From: Arachis hypogaea
Lineage: Eukaryota > Streptophyta > Magnoliopsida > Fabales > Fabaceae
Reading direction: 5' to 3'
NCBI RefSeq assembly: GCF_003086295.3
Contig: NC_092053.1
Location: 116,394,445 to 116,458,444 of the forward strand
DNA: 64,000 bases
Under the pieces are notes generated by a model. That model was not told where the DNA came from, ran no database searches, and was given only the letters and a program-made list of their open reading frames with translations. The position numbers and the translations under genes are program-made. Positions 1 through 12,772 of this stretch are shown in pieces (position 1 is the first letter of the stretch; each line of letters opens with the position of its first letter).

Positions 1-117
1 TTAGAAAACTAGCTTACCATGAACATTGAGTTGCTATTCTTCTTACCTTGGATTGTCAATCTCTATTGCATGATTCTTTTCTTGCTTGGGGACAAGCAAG
101 GTTTAAGTTTGGTGTTG
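1..117 (+). mobile_element. 3' internal end of a Ty3/gypsy-type retrotransposon, cut by the window edge
   Basis: This stretch ends with GACAAGCAAG followed by AAGTTTGGTGTTG, directly before an LTR. The same pre-LTR motif precedes the 3' LTR of the gypsy element at 53089-53124, which suggests a related lineage. No coding sequence is visible here; the body of the element lies to the left of the window. Confidence 0.6.
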
Positions 118-2347
118 TGATGACATGTCATCATGTCATGTTTTTCTATGCTTTTTCATACAAGAAATTTATGATTAGTGCTTAAATATTGCATTCTTTG
201 GTGCTTAAATGGTATATTTCTTTGATCTTTTGATTTGATAAACTTTGTAGGAAATAAGAAGAAAAAGAAGCAAAAAGAGCACAAAATAAGCTAAAAAGAA
301 GAAAAGAGGAATTTTGGGCACACTTTGAAGTTGGAGCACACTTTGGAGGCTTAGGCCACGCTTCTAAAAGCGTGGCCCATGACCAAATCAAGGAAGAGAA
401 GTGTGGCCCAAAGGAAGAGAAGCGTGGCCCAAAGGAAGAAAAGCGTGGCTCAAAACAAAGAGCAAGAGAGGACAAAAAGCTTGAGCCAAAGTTTGCCTCA
501 AACTTTAGCTCAAACTTTTGGAAGAAAAGCTTGAGCCAACGTTTGCCTCAAACTTTTTGGCAAACGTTGGCATCACAAAACAAACACCCTGGAGGAAAAA
601 GCTTGCGCCAACGTTTGCCTCAAGCTTTTTGGCAAACGTTGGCGCCACACCACAACAGCCTGAAGGGGGTATACTTCCAACAAGAATAACTTGAGCTACA
701 GAGCTCCAAATGAGGTGATTCAAAAAGCAATGGAAAGTAGGAATCGAGAGCTTTCCAAGAATATATGGCACTGTATGGTGGACACTAAAATTGAGGGAGA
801 AAACTGCCCCGCAATGAGCATAAATGAACATGGTGGCAACCTGCAGTGAGGCCAACTGACCTCTGCACCTTCGACGGAGTATAACTCGAGCTGTAGAGCT
901 CCAAATGATGCGCTTCTAACGGAATTGGAAAGTAGACATTCAGAGCTTTCCAAAAATGTATAATAGTATGGGGTGGACAATATGTTTGAGCCTCCAGAAC
1001 TGGCGTTTTCGACCACATTTGAGGCAAACTTTACCTCAAACGCTGCACACCAAGGCCAGCGACCTTGTCCTCTTCAAATGAGCATAACTTGAGTTGTAGA
1101 TGTTCAATTGAGGTGATTCCAATTGGGTTAGAAAGCTGACATTCAGAGCTTTCTAACCATATATAATAGTCTATAGTGGACATGAAATTTGCAACGTTGA
1201 CAAGCAGACAAAGTAGTACCCCAACATGCATGCAAGAAGGCCCAACGTTTGGCTAAAAGTTTGACCTCAAACTTTAGTCCAAACGTTGGTAGCAGCAAAT
1301 AAGGGAAGCTGGTATAAAAAGTTTGAGTAAAAGTTTGCCTCAAACTTTTACTCAAACTTTTACTCAAACTTTTATGATTCATGGCCCGGTTCACAATGGG
1401 TTTCTCTCCAACTCCAAGAGCAATCAACAGAGGCTTTTGTCAACCCAATTCCATCAAGAGCAAGGGCCCAATTGACACCACTCAAAGGCACAAGAGATAG
1501 TTAGAATAGAAATTTCATTTTAATTGTAATTTGTTTTGAATTTCATTTTCATTTTGTAAAAATGCCTATAAATAGGCATCTGTTTCATTTTTATTGGGGG
1601 GCGAGCTCCACTAGGGAGCATTAGGAATACAGAGCTCTCTCTCTTTAGTTTTCTTTTCTTTGTTTTTAAGTCTTGGGTGGAGAATTGAAGGTGTTCTGTT
1701 TCATTCTCCCTCTGAGATTTCTCTCTGTTTACTTGCTGCATAATTTGAAGGAATTGTGATTTGAATCAAAACTCTCTTTACTGCTTTTCTCTCTATTTTC
1801 TTCTGCAATTATTCTCTGTTGGATCAAGGAAGGAATTGAGATCTAGACTTGGTCTCTAGTCTCATCCAACCCCTGAGATCTTCAACCTCTCATTCAGATT
1901 TTGCAATTGAGCCAAGTTGCTTTCTGTTTTAAATTTTTCAAGTGATTTTCCAAATCTGTTGAACCTACTACATCTTTTACTTCTCTGTTTGATTGCTATT
2001 TACACTTCCTTGTTTGCTTTCTTTAATTTCTCTGCACCCAATTCCCTTTACATTTGATGCAATTTACTTTTCTTGTCATTTAAGATTTTGCCAATTTACT
2101 TTTCTTGCAATTTAAGTTTCAATGCAATTTACTTTCTGCACTTTATAATTCCTTGTTATTTACATTCTGTTGCTTTAAGTTTCACCCAATCTCACTTCAA
2201 TGTTAGCTTGACTAAACTAATCATCCACTAAAGTTGCTTGATCCATCAATCCCTGTGGGATCGACCTCACTCCCGTGAGTTTTATTACTTGATGCGACCC
2301 GGTGCACTTGCCGGTGAGTTTTGTGTTGGATCGTTTTCCGCACATCA
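118..2347 (+). mobile_element. Long LTR (about 2.2 kb), probably the 3' LTR of the left-edge element
   Basis: It starts TGATGACATG and ends CCGCACATCA, giving short inverted ends TGATG/CATCA. Its last 100 bases closely match the last 100 bases of the gypsy LTRs at 46280-46376 and 54470-54567, including GGGATCGACC and CCCGGTGCACTTGCCGG. It holds many short repeats of the type GTTTGCCTCAAACTTTT between about 490 and 1375. The small open frames inside are not plausible genes. The matching 5' LTR is outside the window, so the target-site duplication cannot be tested. Confidence 0.65.
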
Positions 2348-3660
2348 TTGCACACATGACCTAGGTGAGGTGAATGTTGTCGTCACATGCCTGACCCATC
2401 CCGAGGAGAATCGTCACGTCAAAGGCAACACCGTCGCATTAGAGAGCGTCGACGTATTCGTCGCGTCGGATGAGGGTCATCTTCATCGCCGTCCAAAAAG
2501 ATCGTCAAAGGCAAAATCGTGTTTGTTGTAGTCCGATCTCTGTCACCGCCTCCAGCAAGTTCGTTCTTCATTGTAGTCGCCGGCCTCTTTGCCGTTGGCC
2601 TCTCTTCCTTTGGTAAGTCAGCCTCTGTGATTTTTGTGATTTTCATTTAGCTTGGAGCATTTGTTAATTATTATAGTATTGTTGTAACTATATAATTTTT
2701 TGTGATTTTATATTAGTTATTATCAGTGTCCTAATGATGAAAATTCTTGCTTGTGATTATGTCTCATATATGTGTCTCACTGCCTCTATTTGTTTTAATT
2801 GAAGCTATAGTATTTTCTTTGATAAAACAATTCTGCACAGTGACTAAAAGGATATTTGTGGATTTGTTTTGAGAATATGTGATAGTGGATAACTGAATGT
2901 TTGTGAATTTTGTTGATTTATTATTCGATTTTAACTTTTGATTGTTTTCTTCTTTTTGTTGTAGGATTCAAACAAATCGAAATTTTCCATCACTACCATT
3001 ACATGATGAAAGATGATTAGAGAATTATGTTTTTAGAATGTGATAACTATGTTTAGTATTTAGATATGTTTAGTTATTTTTATGAATATGGTTGGTATTT
3101 GAACGGAGACAATATTTTTAGTTGTTACTATTTAAATATTTGAAGATTATCAAAATTATATTTGTAATGACAATTGAGGATTATATTTTTTTTTTCGTTT
3201 TTTAAAAATTCGCAAAGACCTAGATCTCCATTACTTGTCGTGGAGACAAGGATAGATTATGGAGGTGAGGCTCACTCCCCCTATAAAATCCATTGCCATT
3301 CCTAATTGTATTTTGAGAGGTTTAGGCGATGTGCAACTTTAGGAGTAGGAGTGAAATAATCTTACAAAGGATTCGAACGTACTTTAAGTAAAGAAGCTTA
3401 AAGCATTCCCACTAGATCAAATTCACAATTAACATCATCAATGCTAATTAGTGTATATATATATATATATATATCGATGCTTTTTTTTATTTTTGTATAT
3501 CGACGCTTTCTTATCTTATGCGCTTCGAGTGTAATGACTATTATTGCTTTTGTTTATCCTTTTTTTACAGGCTCTTAGTTATATTATTCTTCGAATATAT
3601 TTATGTATTTTTTGTTTTTTGATATCGTAATATCTCACCACCTCTGTTTTACGACTATAA
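2348..3660. other. No gene seen; GC-rich block (2360-2600), then AT-rich DNA
   Basis: From 2360 to 2600 the sequence is rich in GTCGTCG and CGCCG-type triplets and ends near a GGTAAGT-like splice donor, as in the 5' exon of some transposon-borne transcripts. No frame was recognised. The rest is AT-rich with a short AT microsatellite at 3457-3474. Confidence 0.35.
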
Positions 3661-3680
3661 TGTAAGGCTTTATATGGCAG

Positions 3681-3788
3681 GGTGTTTCGAAAAAGATGAT
3701 GGAGTTTGTGGCGTGTGAAGCAATGAGATTGAGAGAAGAGACTAAGAATGTGTTTTCTGAGAAAGGAGACATTGAGACTTTAGAGTGA
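3681..3788 (+). other. Unrecognised coding-like fragment of 35 codons
   Basis: After a possible splice acceptor (GGCAG at 3676-3680) there is an open frame ending in TGA at 3786-3788. Its composition is protein-like (MMEFVACEAMRLREE, then TKNVFSEKGDIETLE) and it stands out from the AT-rich surroundings. It could be the last exon of a gene relic or a captured fragment. No upstream exon was found and the family was not recognised. Confidence 0.25.
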
Positions 3789-4469
3789 TGAGAAGGTTAG
3801 GGTTTATGCCTTTGTGCTAGAGGTGTTCGAGCTGAATTCTCTCACTGTTAAATTATGGTATTTTATATTTATATGCATACTATATGTGATTCGGTTGCAC
3901 AAAGTGGAACTACAAACCGAACCGAACTGCACAAAAACTTATCTAAAATTCAAAATATCCAAAATTGAGCGGATTGTTTCAGTTTTTGTTTTGGATAGGT
4001 TCAAATTCAAGGTTTTTTTGAACCGATTTGAATATGAATATCCCTACCTTGATACTAACTCACAAATTCTCTACAACTAACACTAGATTAAAATAGCTCT
4101 TATACCAAATATAAATATAATCACCCACAATTAATTCGGCCAAGATTGCTCACTCACATAAACACCTTAACAATATACATAACATCAATATAATTTTTCT
4201 CAACAATAACATAACAATATACTGGGAAGGTGAACAAAACTATAATAATAATACATATTCATCTCTTTCTATTAACTCTCTTAATAAAAAAAAGTAAGGA
4301 CTCTCAACATAATTTTATATTACTCTTGAATTTTACTTTCGTCCCTTCCCCTTCTCTTCTTACTCTTCTTATGCGTTCTACTTCTCTCTCGAACTCTCCA
4401 TTTGTTTTCTTTTTTCTCTGTTTTTTTTTTTTTTTGTGTGGTGTGTGTTTAATGTAAGTGAGAGGTGAT

Positions 4470-5030
4470 GAGCGTGATTGATGAATGTGCATCTACATGA
4501 GTGAATGGTGAAAGGTGTATACGGGTTAAATAATAGAGGTGTGTATAAAAATAATGAATTTCGTCCGAGAATTAAGAAAAATATGTAATGGTAATAGTAT
4601 AGGAATTTTACAAACTCTTTGGAATAAGATAATAAGTATTTAAATATAATTTCATAAAATTATTTTGGAAACACATAAATTTTTATTTGTTAGTATACTA
4701 AGGAGTTCAAATAATTATTCTGATTTAAAATCTAGAATAACCCAACTAATTTTATAAAATTGAATCTAAAATCTCAATTACTCAAATTAAATTGTGTCAT
4801 TTTTATCATTTTTAATCACCTAAATTTTAATTTTAATTATGCAAATATCCAATTACAATAAAAATTACATAAGAGTATTAATTAACTTAAAATCAAAGTA
4901 TCATAAAATCAATTTAATTATTTTTAATAAAATAGCTTCTAAAACTAAAAAGTTCAAGCTAATAAAATAAATAAATAACTTATTCATAATTGAATTTTTA
5001 AAAATAAGGGATGTTACACACTCCATGTTA
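4470..5030 (+). repeat. AT-rich repeat, copy A
   Basis: It shares extended similarity with 6120-6475 in the same orientation and with 7680-8160 in inverted orientation. For example, TTAATTTTAATTATGCAAAT at about 4827-4846 has an inverted counterpart near 7800. The copies are diverged, so this is an old family. It contains no coding sequence. Confidence 0.55.
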
Positions 5031-5350
5031 AATGTATGTATTTATAGGAGATGAAAACTTGCATCAAATGGAGCAAGTTATATTTAAATAATTAAAATTT
5101 TTATTATTATATTAATTTATCTTTCACTTTTGTAAAGTAAGATGCTAAATATCTGTGACGTCATAATTTACATCATCTCTTTCACTTTTTAAATGTGTAT
5201 GAATACTTGCAATTAAGATACCATTAGACAGTAGACATTTTGGGTTTTAATGCATCCTTTGAATCATCAAATTAAGTTGATATCACGGAAAAACCAAATC
5301 ATATAAAGTTGCATTAGTTATATCCTTAAAAAAATGTCAAGTCTATGTTA

Positions 5351-6018
5351 AAAATACTGGTTGTTTTTTATCTGACGGAATATTTGGATAATCTTGGTAT
5401 CTAATTAAATTTTTGGATGACTAATTTCTTATCCAATTAGAACCATGTTAATATCACATTGTATAGGAGAATTTTGACCAAAACAATTCATGTGAATATT
5501 TTCAGCTCACAAACTCTCTGCAGCTAGTACTTGATTAAACTAGCTCTGATACCAAACAAAAGTGTAGTCACCCACAATTAATTTGTCCAACATCACTCAT
5601 GCAATAACTCGATTTTCTATAAAACGATTTCTTGAATTTTCTATATTATTTTGCTTTTTTACACTTTTTTTTCGTTGATTCTTTTCATAATTCCTATAAA
5701 ACAAAGAAACGATCTTATGGATATCTATATTATATAAATTGTATAGGATTAAAAACGTATTTTTCTAATTTAAACATGCCCTAATATCATCTCACAAATT
5801 TTCTATAATTAACAATAGAATAAATTAGCTCTGATACCAAATATAAATACAATCACTTTGCGACAGCGACGGCGAGCAGCAGTCCTCCCTCTGTCGGCAC
5901 CTTCCCCTCCTTTCTCTCCTTCCTTTCTTCTTCTTCCTCCACCCTCTCTTCTCCTTCTTCCCTTTACTCATCTTCTCTATCTATTTCTTTCTTCATGTGT
6001 TATCTGAGCGGGTTAAGT
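5351..6018 (-). repeat. Unit 1 of an imperfect tandem duplication, with PBS-like motifs
   Basis: This unit matches 6472-7252 almost feature for feature. GCTCTGATACCA occurs at 5543-5554 and 5828-5839, and the equivalent sites in unit 2 lie 1235-1236 bp downstream. Both units end with a C/T-rich block (TTCCCCTCCTTTCT) near a CG-rich stretch. GCTCTGATACCA is the complement of TGGTATCAGAGC, the initiator-methionine tRNA primer site used by many plant retrotransposons. The unit could therefore derive from a minus-strand non-autonomous retroelement. Unit 1 lacks about 115 bp that unit 2 has at 6619-6740. Confidence 0.55.
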
Positions 6019-6119
6019 TAGTGTGTGTGTTTAATTTGAGAATTAGTATTATGGTTTGGTTAAAAGAGTAAGGATAGAATAGTTATTTTGATAAAATTAG
6101 AGGATAGAGTAGTAATTAA

Positions 6120-6475
6120 AAATCAAATATAATTTATTAAAATTATTTTAAGAACATGATTTATTTATAAACTCACTAATCTAATAAGCACTCCAAATTT
6201 AAATTAGAGATAATTCAATTAAATTCCTTTTGGTTTATAAAATTATACTAAAATTTTTAATTATTTTTTAATTCTTAAAACTTTAAATTTTAAATAAAAA
6301 AATATCCAATAATAATAAAAATTAGGAGTCCAAAATAATTATAAACTAGAAGTATCAAGAATTTTATTTAATTACTTTAAGTAAAATAATTTTTTGAAAA
6401 TTAAATTCTAAACAAATATAATAAATAGTAAATAACTCATTATTTGATTTTTAAAAGTTTGGGGTCCTACAAAAA
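6120..6475 (+). repeat. AT-rich repeat, copy B
   Basis: This is a diverged direct copy of 4570-5030, lying between the two duplication units. Shared landmarks are the AAATATCCAATAATAATAAA region and the final AAATAACTCATTATTTGATT region. No gene is present. Confidence 0.45.
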
Positions 6476-7252
6476 ATACTGATTTTTTTTCATTTGATGA
6501 AATATTTAGATGATCTTAGTATTTAATTAAAGCCTTAAATGTCCAATTTTTTATCCAATTAGAACACTTTGTATAGAAGAATTTTGGTCAAAACAACTCA
6601 CGTAAACTATTTCAGCACCTTTTTTCTTTAATTCTTCCTATAAATTCTACAAAATATAAACAGTCTTATGGATGTCTAAAATGCATGAAATATAAGATTT
6701 AAAAATATATTTTTTTAAATTAAACTTGTTTAGATACCAGCTCACACACTATATATAACTAGTACTTGATTAAACTAGTTCTGATACCAAATGTAAATAT
6801 AATCACTCACAATTAATTTGCCTAGGATCGCTCATGTAAGAACTCAATTTTCTATAAAACGATTACTCGAATTTCTATATTGCTTGCTCCTTTTGCACCT
6901 CTTTTCTTTGATTCTTTTCCTAATTTCTGTAAAACAAAGAAATAATCTAATGTATACCTATATTATTATATGAATTATATGGGGTTAAAAACTTATTTTT
7001 CTACTTTAAACATACTCTGATAATAGCTTACAAATTTTCTATAACTAACACTAGATTAAACTAACTTTGATACCAAATATAAGTACAATTACTCTGCATC
7101 GGCGATGGCAAGCGGCGGTCCTCCGTCCGCTGGCGCCTTCCCCTCCTTTCTTTCCTTCCTGCCTTCTTCTTTCTCTACCCTCTATTCTCTTTTCACCCTT
7201 TACCTATTCTCTCCCTCAATTTTTTTTATGTGTTGTGCGAGAGAGTTAGGTG
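6472..7252 (-). repeat. Unit 2 of the imperfect tandem duplication
   Basis: See the partner at 5351-6018. PBS-like sites lie at 6778-6789 and 7064-7075, each with one or two changes. The C/T-rich block is at 7126-7220. The unit keeps a 115-bp stretch (6619-6740) missing from unit 1. That stretch is itself similar to 5665-5795, so the unit already contained an internal repeat. Confidence 0.55.
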
Positions 7253-7302
7253 TAATGACTCGTATTTTTTAAAATCTGAATATAAATAAGTTATAATTTT
7301 TG

Positions 7303-7670
7303 GGGTAAAATATACTTTTTGTCCCTAAAATTTAATAAAAGTTTCAAAAATATCTCTAAGTTTTATTTTGTTTCAATTTTGTCCCAAAAGTTTTCGATTT
7401 GCATCAAATATACCCTCGACGGCTAAATTTTCAAAAAAATTTAAGACCAATCTAACAATAATGTATGAAAATTATGCTTGATTTGCTTGTATTGAGGGTT
7501 GTTCTTATGAAATTGTTGTTGAATTGGTCTTAAATTTTTTGAAAAATTAGCCGTCAGGGGTATATTTGATGCAAATCGAAAACTTTTGGGACAAATTTGA
7601 AACAAAATAAAACTTAGGGGTATTTTTGAAACTTTTGTAAAACTTCAAGGATAAAAAATATACTTTACCC
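7303..7670. mobile_element. Palindromic MITE, Mutator-like (9-bp TSD)
   Basis: The 368-bp element folds on itself almost end to end. The left end GGGTAAAATATACTTTTTGT is matched by the reverse complement of the right end. It is flanked by TAATTTTTG (7294-7302) and TAATTTTTT (7671-7679), an 8/9 match typical of MULE-type target duplications. It has no coding capacity. Confidence 0.75.
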
Positions 7671-7679
7671 TAATTTTTT

Positions 7680-8160
7680 TATTAAGTTTGAGCTTTATAT
7701 TCTTAAAAACTAATTTATTAAGGATAATTAAATTAATTTTATGAATACTTTGAATTTAAATTAATTAATATTTTTGTTCAATTTTATTGTAAGTGGATAT
7801 TTTATATAATTAAAATTAAAATTTTGATGATGAAAAAATAAAAAAAAAACTACACGATTTAGTTTAGATAATTGATATTTTAGATTTAAACTATCTTTTA
7901 TAAAATGTGATTAACATATTCATTTTAAAATTTAAAATTTAAAATAATTATTTAAACTCATTGGTATTTTGATGAATAAAATTTTATGTATTTCCAAAGT
8001 AATTTTATAGTATTATATTTTAATCTTAAATTATTATTTTATCCTAAAGATTTTTGTAAAATTTTTATATTACCTATCTATATTTTACTCTAACCCTAAC
8101 CCTAAAATCAGCTACACACACTCAACATTCTCTCACACTGGTTACTCACACGCTAATATG
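7680..8160 (-). repeat. AT-rich repeat, copy C (inverted)
   Basis: The reverse complement aligns with 4470-5000. Copies A and C therefore form a wide inverted repeat around the tandem duplication. The CTAACCCTAACCCTAAAATC string at 8091-8110 lies here and is not a telomere tract. Confidence 0.5.
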
Positions 8161-8489
8161 CGCACACATACCCTTCACATTCATCTCTCACTTACTGAGC
8201 CACGTTTCTTCATTTTTTGCCTTTTATCTACCAAACAACACACACCACAACAACACATACATAGATTGAGAGAAGAAAGAAACAAAAGAATAGAGAAGGA
8301 GAGAGAACTCAAGGACAGAGAGAGAATTCGAGAGAGACAGAGAAGAGAAGAGATGCGAAAATAAGAAGAAGGAGGCATTACATTAGGTGAGTGTGTGTTT
8401 AATTTAAAAATTAGGGTTAGAATTTTTATTAAAAGAGTAAGGGTAGAATAAATATTTTGATAAAATAAATAAGTATTCATTAGGGTTAG

Positions 8490-9352
8490 TTTTTTAAAGT
8501 ATTGTTGGTTCTTAAAAAATAAATAAGTTATTTTTTAATAAAAATACTTTATTTTTGGAAAAAGAAAAGACTTTTTCACTCAATAAAGTTAATTCAAACA
8601 AATATTTTGTCCAAAAAAGATTTGAAAAAATAATGTATAAAAATTTTAAAGTAATTGAGTATCTAATATGAATCACTGTTTGAACATAAAAAAAACTTAC
8701 AAAAATAATATTTAAAATTCTTAGATTGGTAAACAGTCAATATAAGTTATTACTTACACCTAAAAAGGACTGAAGAAATAATATTTATGATTCTTAGGTT
8801 CATATCCTGAGAAAACTTTAAAAAAAATATTCATTGTACATTTATTTCATTATTTCTTTTTATGCTTTTGAATAAATAAAATAAATTATTTTAATTCATT
8901 TGAAACTTTTAATTTTCATAGTTACTACATTAATAAATCAAACTAAAAAGGGATCTGATGTCTAATTTAATTTTGACAACCACCATATTTTAATATTTAA
9001 AATGTTAAAAATATTTCTATTTACAAGTAAATTTTTAATGAAAATAATTTTATCAAGAATAAAATTATAAAAGAGGATAATTTAATTCATTTAAAAGTTA
9101 TTTCAAACCAAAAAATTAAATTCAATTCTACTAATATATTAAAGTCATTCTAAATGATGAAATTGAAATTAAATAAAAAAAAATTCTTTTCATAATAGAA
9201 TATAATTCTTTTTCATATAAAAAAGTTTTTCAAATTGCTTTTTAAATATCTAGACTTATTTAAGATATTTTAGAAAATATTTTGGTAGTTTAACTAGGAG
9301 TTTTGAAATAAAAGATAAGCAAAATAGAATTTTCGCCTCACACTCAAGAGCG

Positions 9353-9404
<52 letters not shown>

Positions 9405-9545
9405 CAAAAGTATAAACATAAATCCTGTTTTTTCGAAATTAATCTCTAAGAGCAATATACAAATTAATATACAAAAGTCGAGAATATATATATATTTGCT
9501 AAGCACAAAATAAAATTCCAAAAGAGTCTTTGATTTCCAAAAAGA
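8490..9545. other. AT-rich intergenic DNA, no gene seen
   Basis: The sequence is highly AT-rich with frequent stops in all frames. The only distinct structure is the dinucleotide run at 9353-9402. Confidence 0.5.
9353..9402. repeat. (AT)n microsatellite, about 25 units
   Basis: This is an uninterrupted alternation of A and T. It is likely to be length-variable between accessions. Confidence 0.95.
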
Positions 9546-9559
9546 ATCCAGCATGCTCA

Positions 9560-12130
9560 GCGAGGTGCGTTATGTCCTGTATTTGAAAATAACAATTTCT
9601 GGAATGGGTGAGAACCAAAAGGTTCCCAGCAAAATAACAATTCTAAATAAAGACGATGTAAAACTACCCAAACCCGCTAGACAATCCTAAACTCCAACAA
9701 CCAAGATCCAAGCCTAGGGTTATACTAATCTAAAATAGGGTAATATAAGCTAAACCATTCGCTAACCAAAGATCCATTATCTAACGTTCCTTTAACACTC
9801 ATCTTAGCCTATCTCTTTTCAGTTCAATACCACAAAATTTTGGTATTAATTTGAGTGAATGTAATCAGTAGAAGCAAACACAATCAAAAACAATTATAAC
9901 ATATACAACAATTAGCAATTAAATAGGGATATACACGTAGGCATACTAAAATAATGCACACTCAAACAATTTCACATAAATGCATATGATGTATGCCTGT
10001 TCTACTGGCCATGAGCTCATGTGTCGATTACATTGCCAGAACCTTATACATCTAGTAGATAACCCGGACATTTTTTATCTATCGTGCATCCTTAGGAGGC
10101 ATTACCCTGGACTTATCACATGCGGTCTAAGAGAGATTAGTGCCTGTCACCTTCTTCTGGAGGCATCTATTCGGAAATCGCAAGCCTGGCCACCCTTGCA
10201 ATCAGAGAGAGCCACAAAATAAGCAGGATCAACCATCGTCCTTGTTTTGGCATATCTCAGCTCAGCACAAACAAAATTTACCACTGTCTTTGCCACGTCC
10301 TTGCCAAGAGCAAACAGCAGTCAAAAAGCAAGTGGGTTATACCACTGACCTTGCCAGAATACATCTCAATTCATCATTAGTCTTATCATTCATGTGTTAT
10401 GTCAATTTAATATTCAATAAGTTCATTATGTTACTCACAAGTTTTCATCAACCCATCATTACCTTTGACACTCCAATCCACAATCTTATTCAAATTTATT
10501 AATTTCATCCCTTAATTATGCTCACACTCATTTTCAAGCCTAAAAACTAGCTATCGGACCTTAATTGGGGGTTACGAAAGTTTACAAGTTTGGCGAAAAA
10601 GTCAAACAGTCAAAAACAGAGTTTAATTGAAAAATAAGAACTTATGTGTATGCATCACACTTGTGCGTATGCACAAATCAGAAGTACGTCCCAGCTTATA
10701 CGTACGCATGATCCCTAGTGTGCAGGCACAACTTGAAAAATTCCTGGAGGTGCATACGCACGAGTCTTTTTACTCATTCTGCCCTGTGTGTGGACACCAT
10801 TGCATGCGTGAGCACATAGGCTAAAATTTTGGATTTTTCTGCAATTTTTTAGAATTCAGCTCAAAAACCTCAGTTTTCAAACATTTATAACTTCCTCTAC
10901 AAAAATCACTTTTTCCTCATTCTTAAATGGTTTTAAAGGTCTTTTTATTATCTTTAATTTAAGAGAACTCTCATTCAACTCTAAACTCCGAGCACCAAGT
11001 TATGACCCATCAAAATTGATTAAAAACTGATTTTTACCAAATTTACATCAATGCTCATTTTCACCAATTTTCCATCCAACTCAATTCCAAATCATACCAA
11101 AACCTTTACTAAGCATTCTTAACACTCATTCACCATTTCCTAACCAATCAACATCTAATTAACCAATTTCAATCTGCCAATCATTTCTAAAATTTTCCGT
11201 CAATAATCAAACCAACAATCCATTCATATAACCAAATTCTCATTATCCCACCACAATTCACTCATGGCAAATTCATCACTTACCGTGACTTACCAAATAG
11301 GAAATATCTCATCCTATCTCATCCTCTGGTCCAATTTTCATATTAATTTCCATCATAATTAAGCATACCACAATTCATATTCAATTCAACTCATTCATAT
11401 ACACATTTATATCACTCAATAACTACTAAATTCACAAATCACAACTAATTAACACAACATCAAACAATTCCATCAATCCTGTCTTAGGGACAATTGACCT
11501 AGGTTTTCACATAGTTTTACATAATGCCTACTTGAAACTAAAACTCGTACCTCTAGATGACGGTTCCTCCAACACTTTGCGTTCCTCCGGAAAACTCCAA
11601 CGTCCACCAAAATCTCATCACTTCGATTTGCAACTCAACTCCACGCCAAATCAATGCCAAAGCCAATTTCAAACAAGCCAAGCTAATCCATATAATCTAA
11701 TCACAACAATAACTCAATATTCACACTAGAGTTCTTATTCAAAATTAGGGATAACAAAGAGATTGAATTTCTTTACCTTGTACCACTCAATCTTGGGTCA
11801 AAATCCCACGTGAAATTGTTCTTGAATTTCCCCTCAAGTATCAAAATCACAATTCTCTCAACAATTTATCTTAAAAACACGAAATTGAAGGAAACAGAAC
11901 ACTGGAAAAGGATTTCGTGTTTACTCATCACAATGTTTAGATAGAATTGAAGAGGGATTCGAGATGAACGTGTGGCCACAAATAACTCATCAATCGAAGC
12001 TCCGAATTGAAAATTATGAGGATTTAAAGATGATGATGAATAGTGACATTTGGAGATTTTTGGTTCTTCACTCTCCTCTTTTTCTCAGCTGCTCTCCCTC
12101 ACTAGAATGGGGTTATGGGTGCTGAAAGTG
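9560..12130 (-). mobile_element. Decayed LTR-like noncoding repeat
   Basis: About 2.6 kb has no coding frame but a composition unlike the flanks. It includes a segment with eroded CGTATGCAC/CGTACGCA blocks (10640-10810), a style common in abundant Arachis gypsy LTRs. C-rich AATTCAACTC-type tracts follow at 10850-11500. The region ends near GGGCCTCGCGAGGCCAGACC at 12161. Minus orientation is inferred from pyrimidine-rich tracts. No clean termini or target-site duplication were found, so the family is unassigned. Confidence 0.4.
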
Positions 12131-12772
12131 AAATGTTGAGGGTGTTATAAGTATGGACTTGGGCCTCGCGAGGCCAGACCCAATCATTTTAGTTCGTTGG
12201 CCCAACTTTAGACTAAAACTTTTAAGATTAGTGTTTTAATTCACATTCTAGATATTTTTATTTTCTCTAATTATAAATTTTAAATTCTTAACCTTCTTTA
12301 CTCATAATTAATTTATTAATTACAATTTAATCAGATTTTACAAAGAATCTCATAATCTATTTTTTTTTTTAAAAAAAAACCAAAACTTTCTAGTAGATCC
12401 CAACACATTCTGCTATATATAAGTTCAAACACTCAAAAAACTTATAAATTCTTTTTTTTTTTTTTTAAAGAATCAAACGCAATTCAATTCCTTTTTCGTC
12501 TGCTTTTACCGAATTCAGTTAGTTGAAAACCATTTTCAGCAATACTCATGTACTGGCCAAATTATACAAGGTGGATAAGATACGGCCTTGCTAAGAAATA
12601 CATGGCAACAAATGGAATTTGTAAATGAATTATCAAATATACAGGTAAACAAGATGTACAGTTCTTGGAAAAAAGAAAAGGGAAAAAAAACCAACAGAAA
12701 AACTTACGGCAAAATAGGAACATATTTAATCACCAATCGTTTGGAATTAGGAAGCATTAATTACAATTGACT

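Noticed and set aside
2238..2531. Open frame running out of the left LTR into the GC-rich block
   Set aside because: It crosses the LTR end, has no family resemblance and looks like chance openness in a GC-rich stretch.
8091..8110. CTAACCCTAACCCTAAAATC, similar to the plant telomere repeat
   Set aside because: Only about two and a half units, with a variant base, inside an AT-rich repeat copy; interstitial telomere arrays are longer.
10140..10502. 120-codon open frame in the LTR-like relic
   Set aside because: No recognisable domain, and it overlaps another equally plausible frame; composition is that of noncoding repeat.
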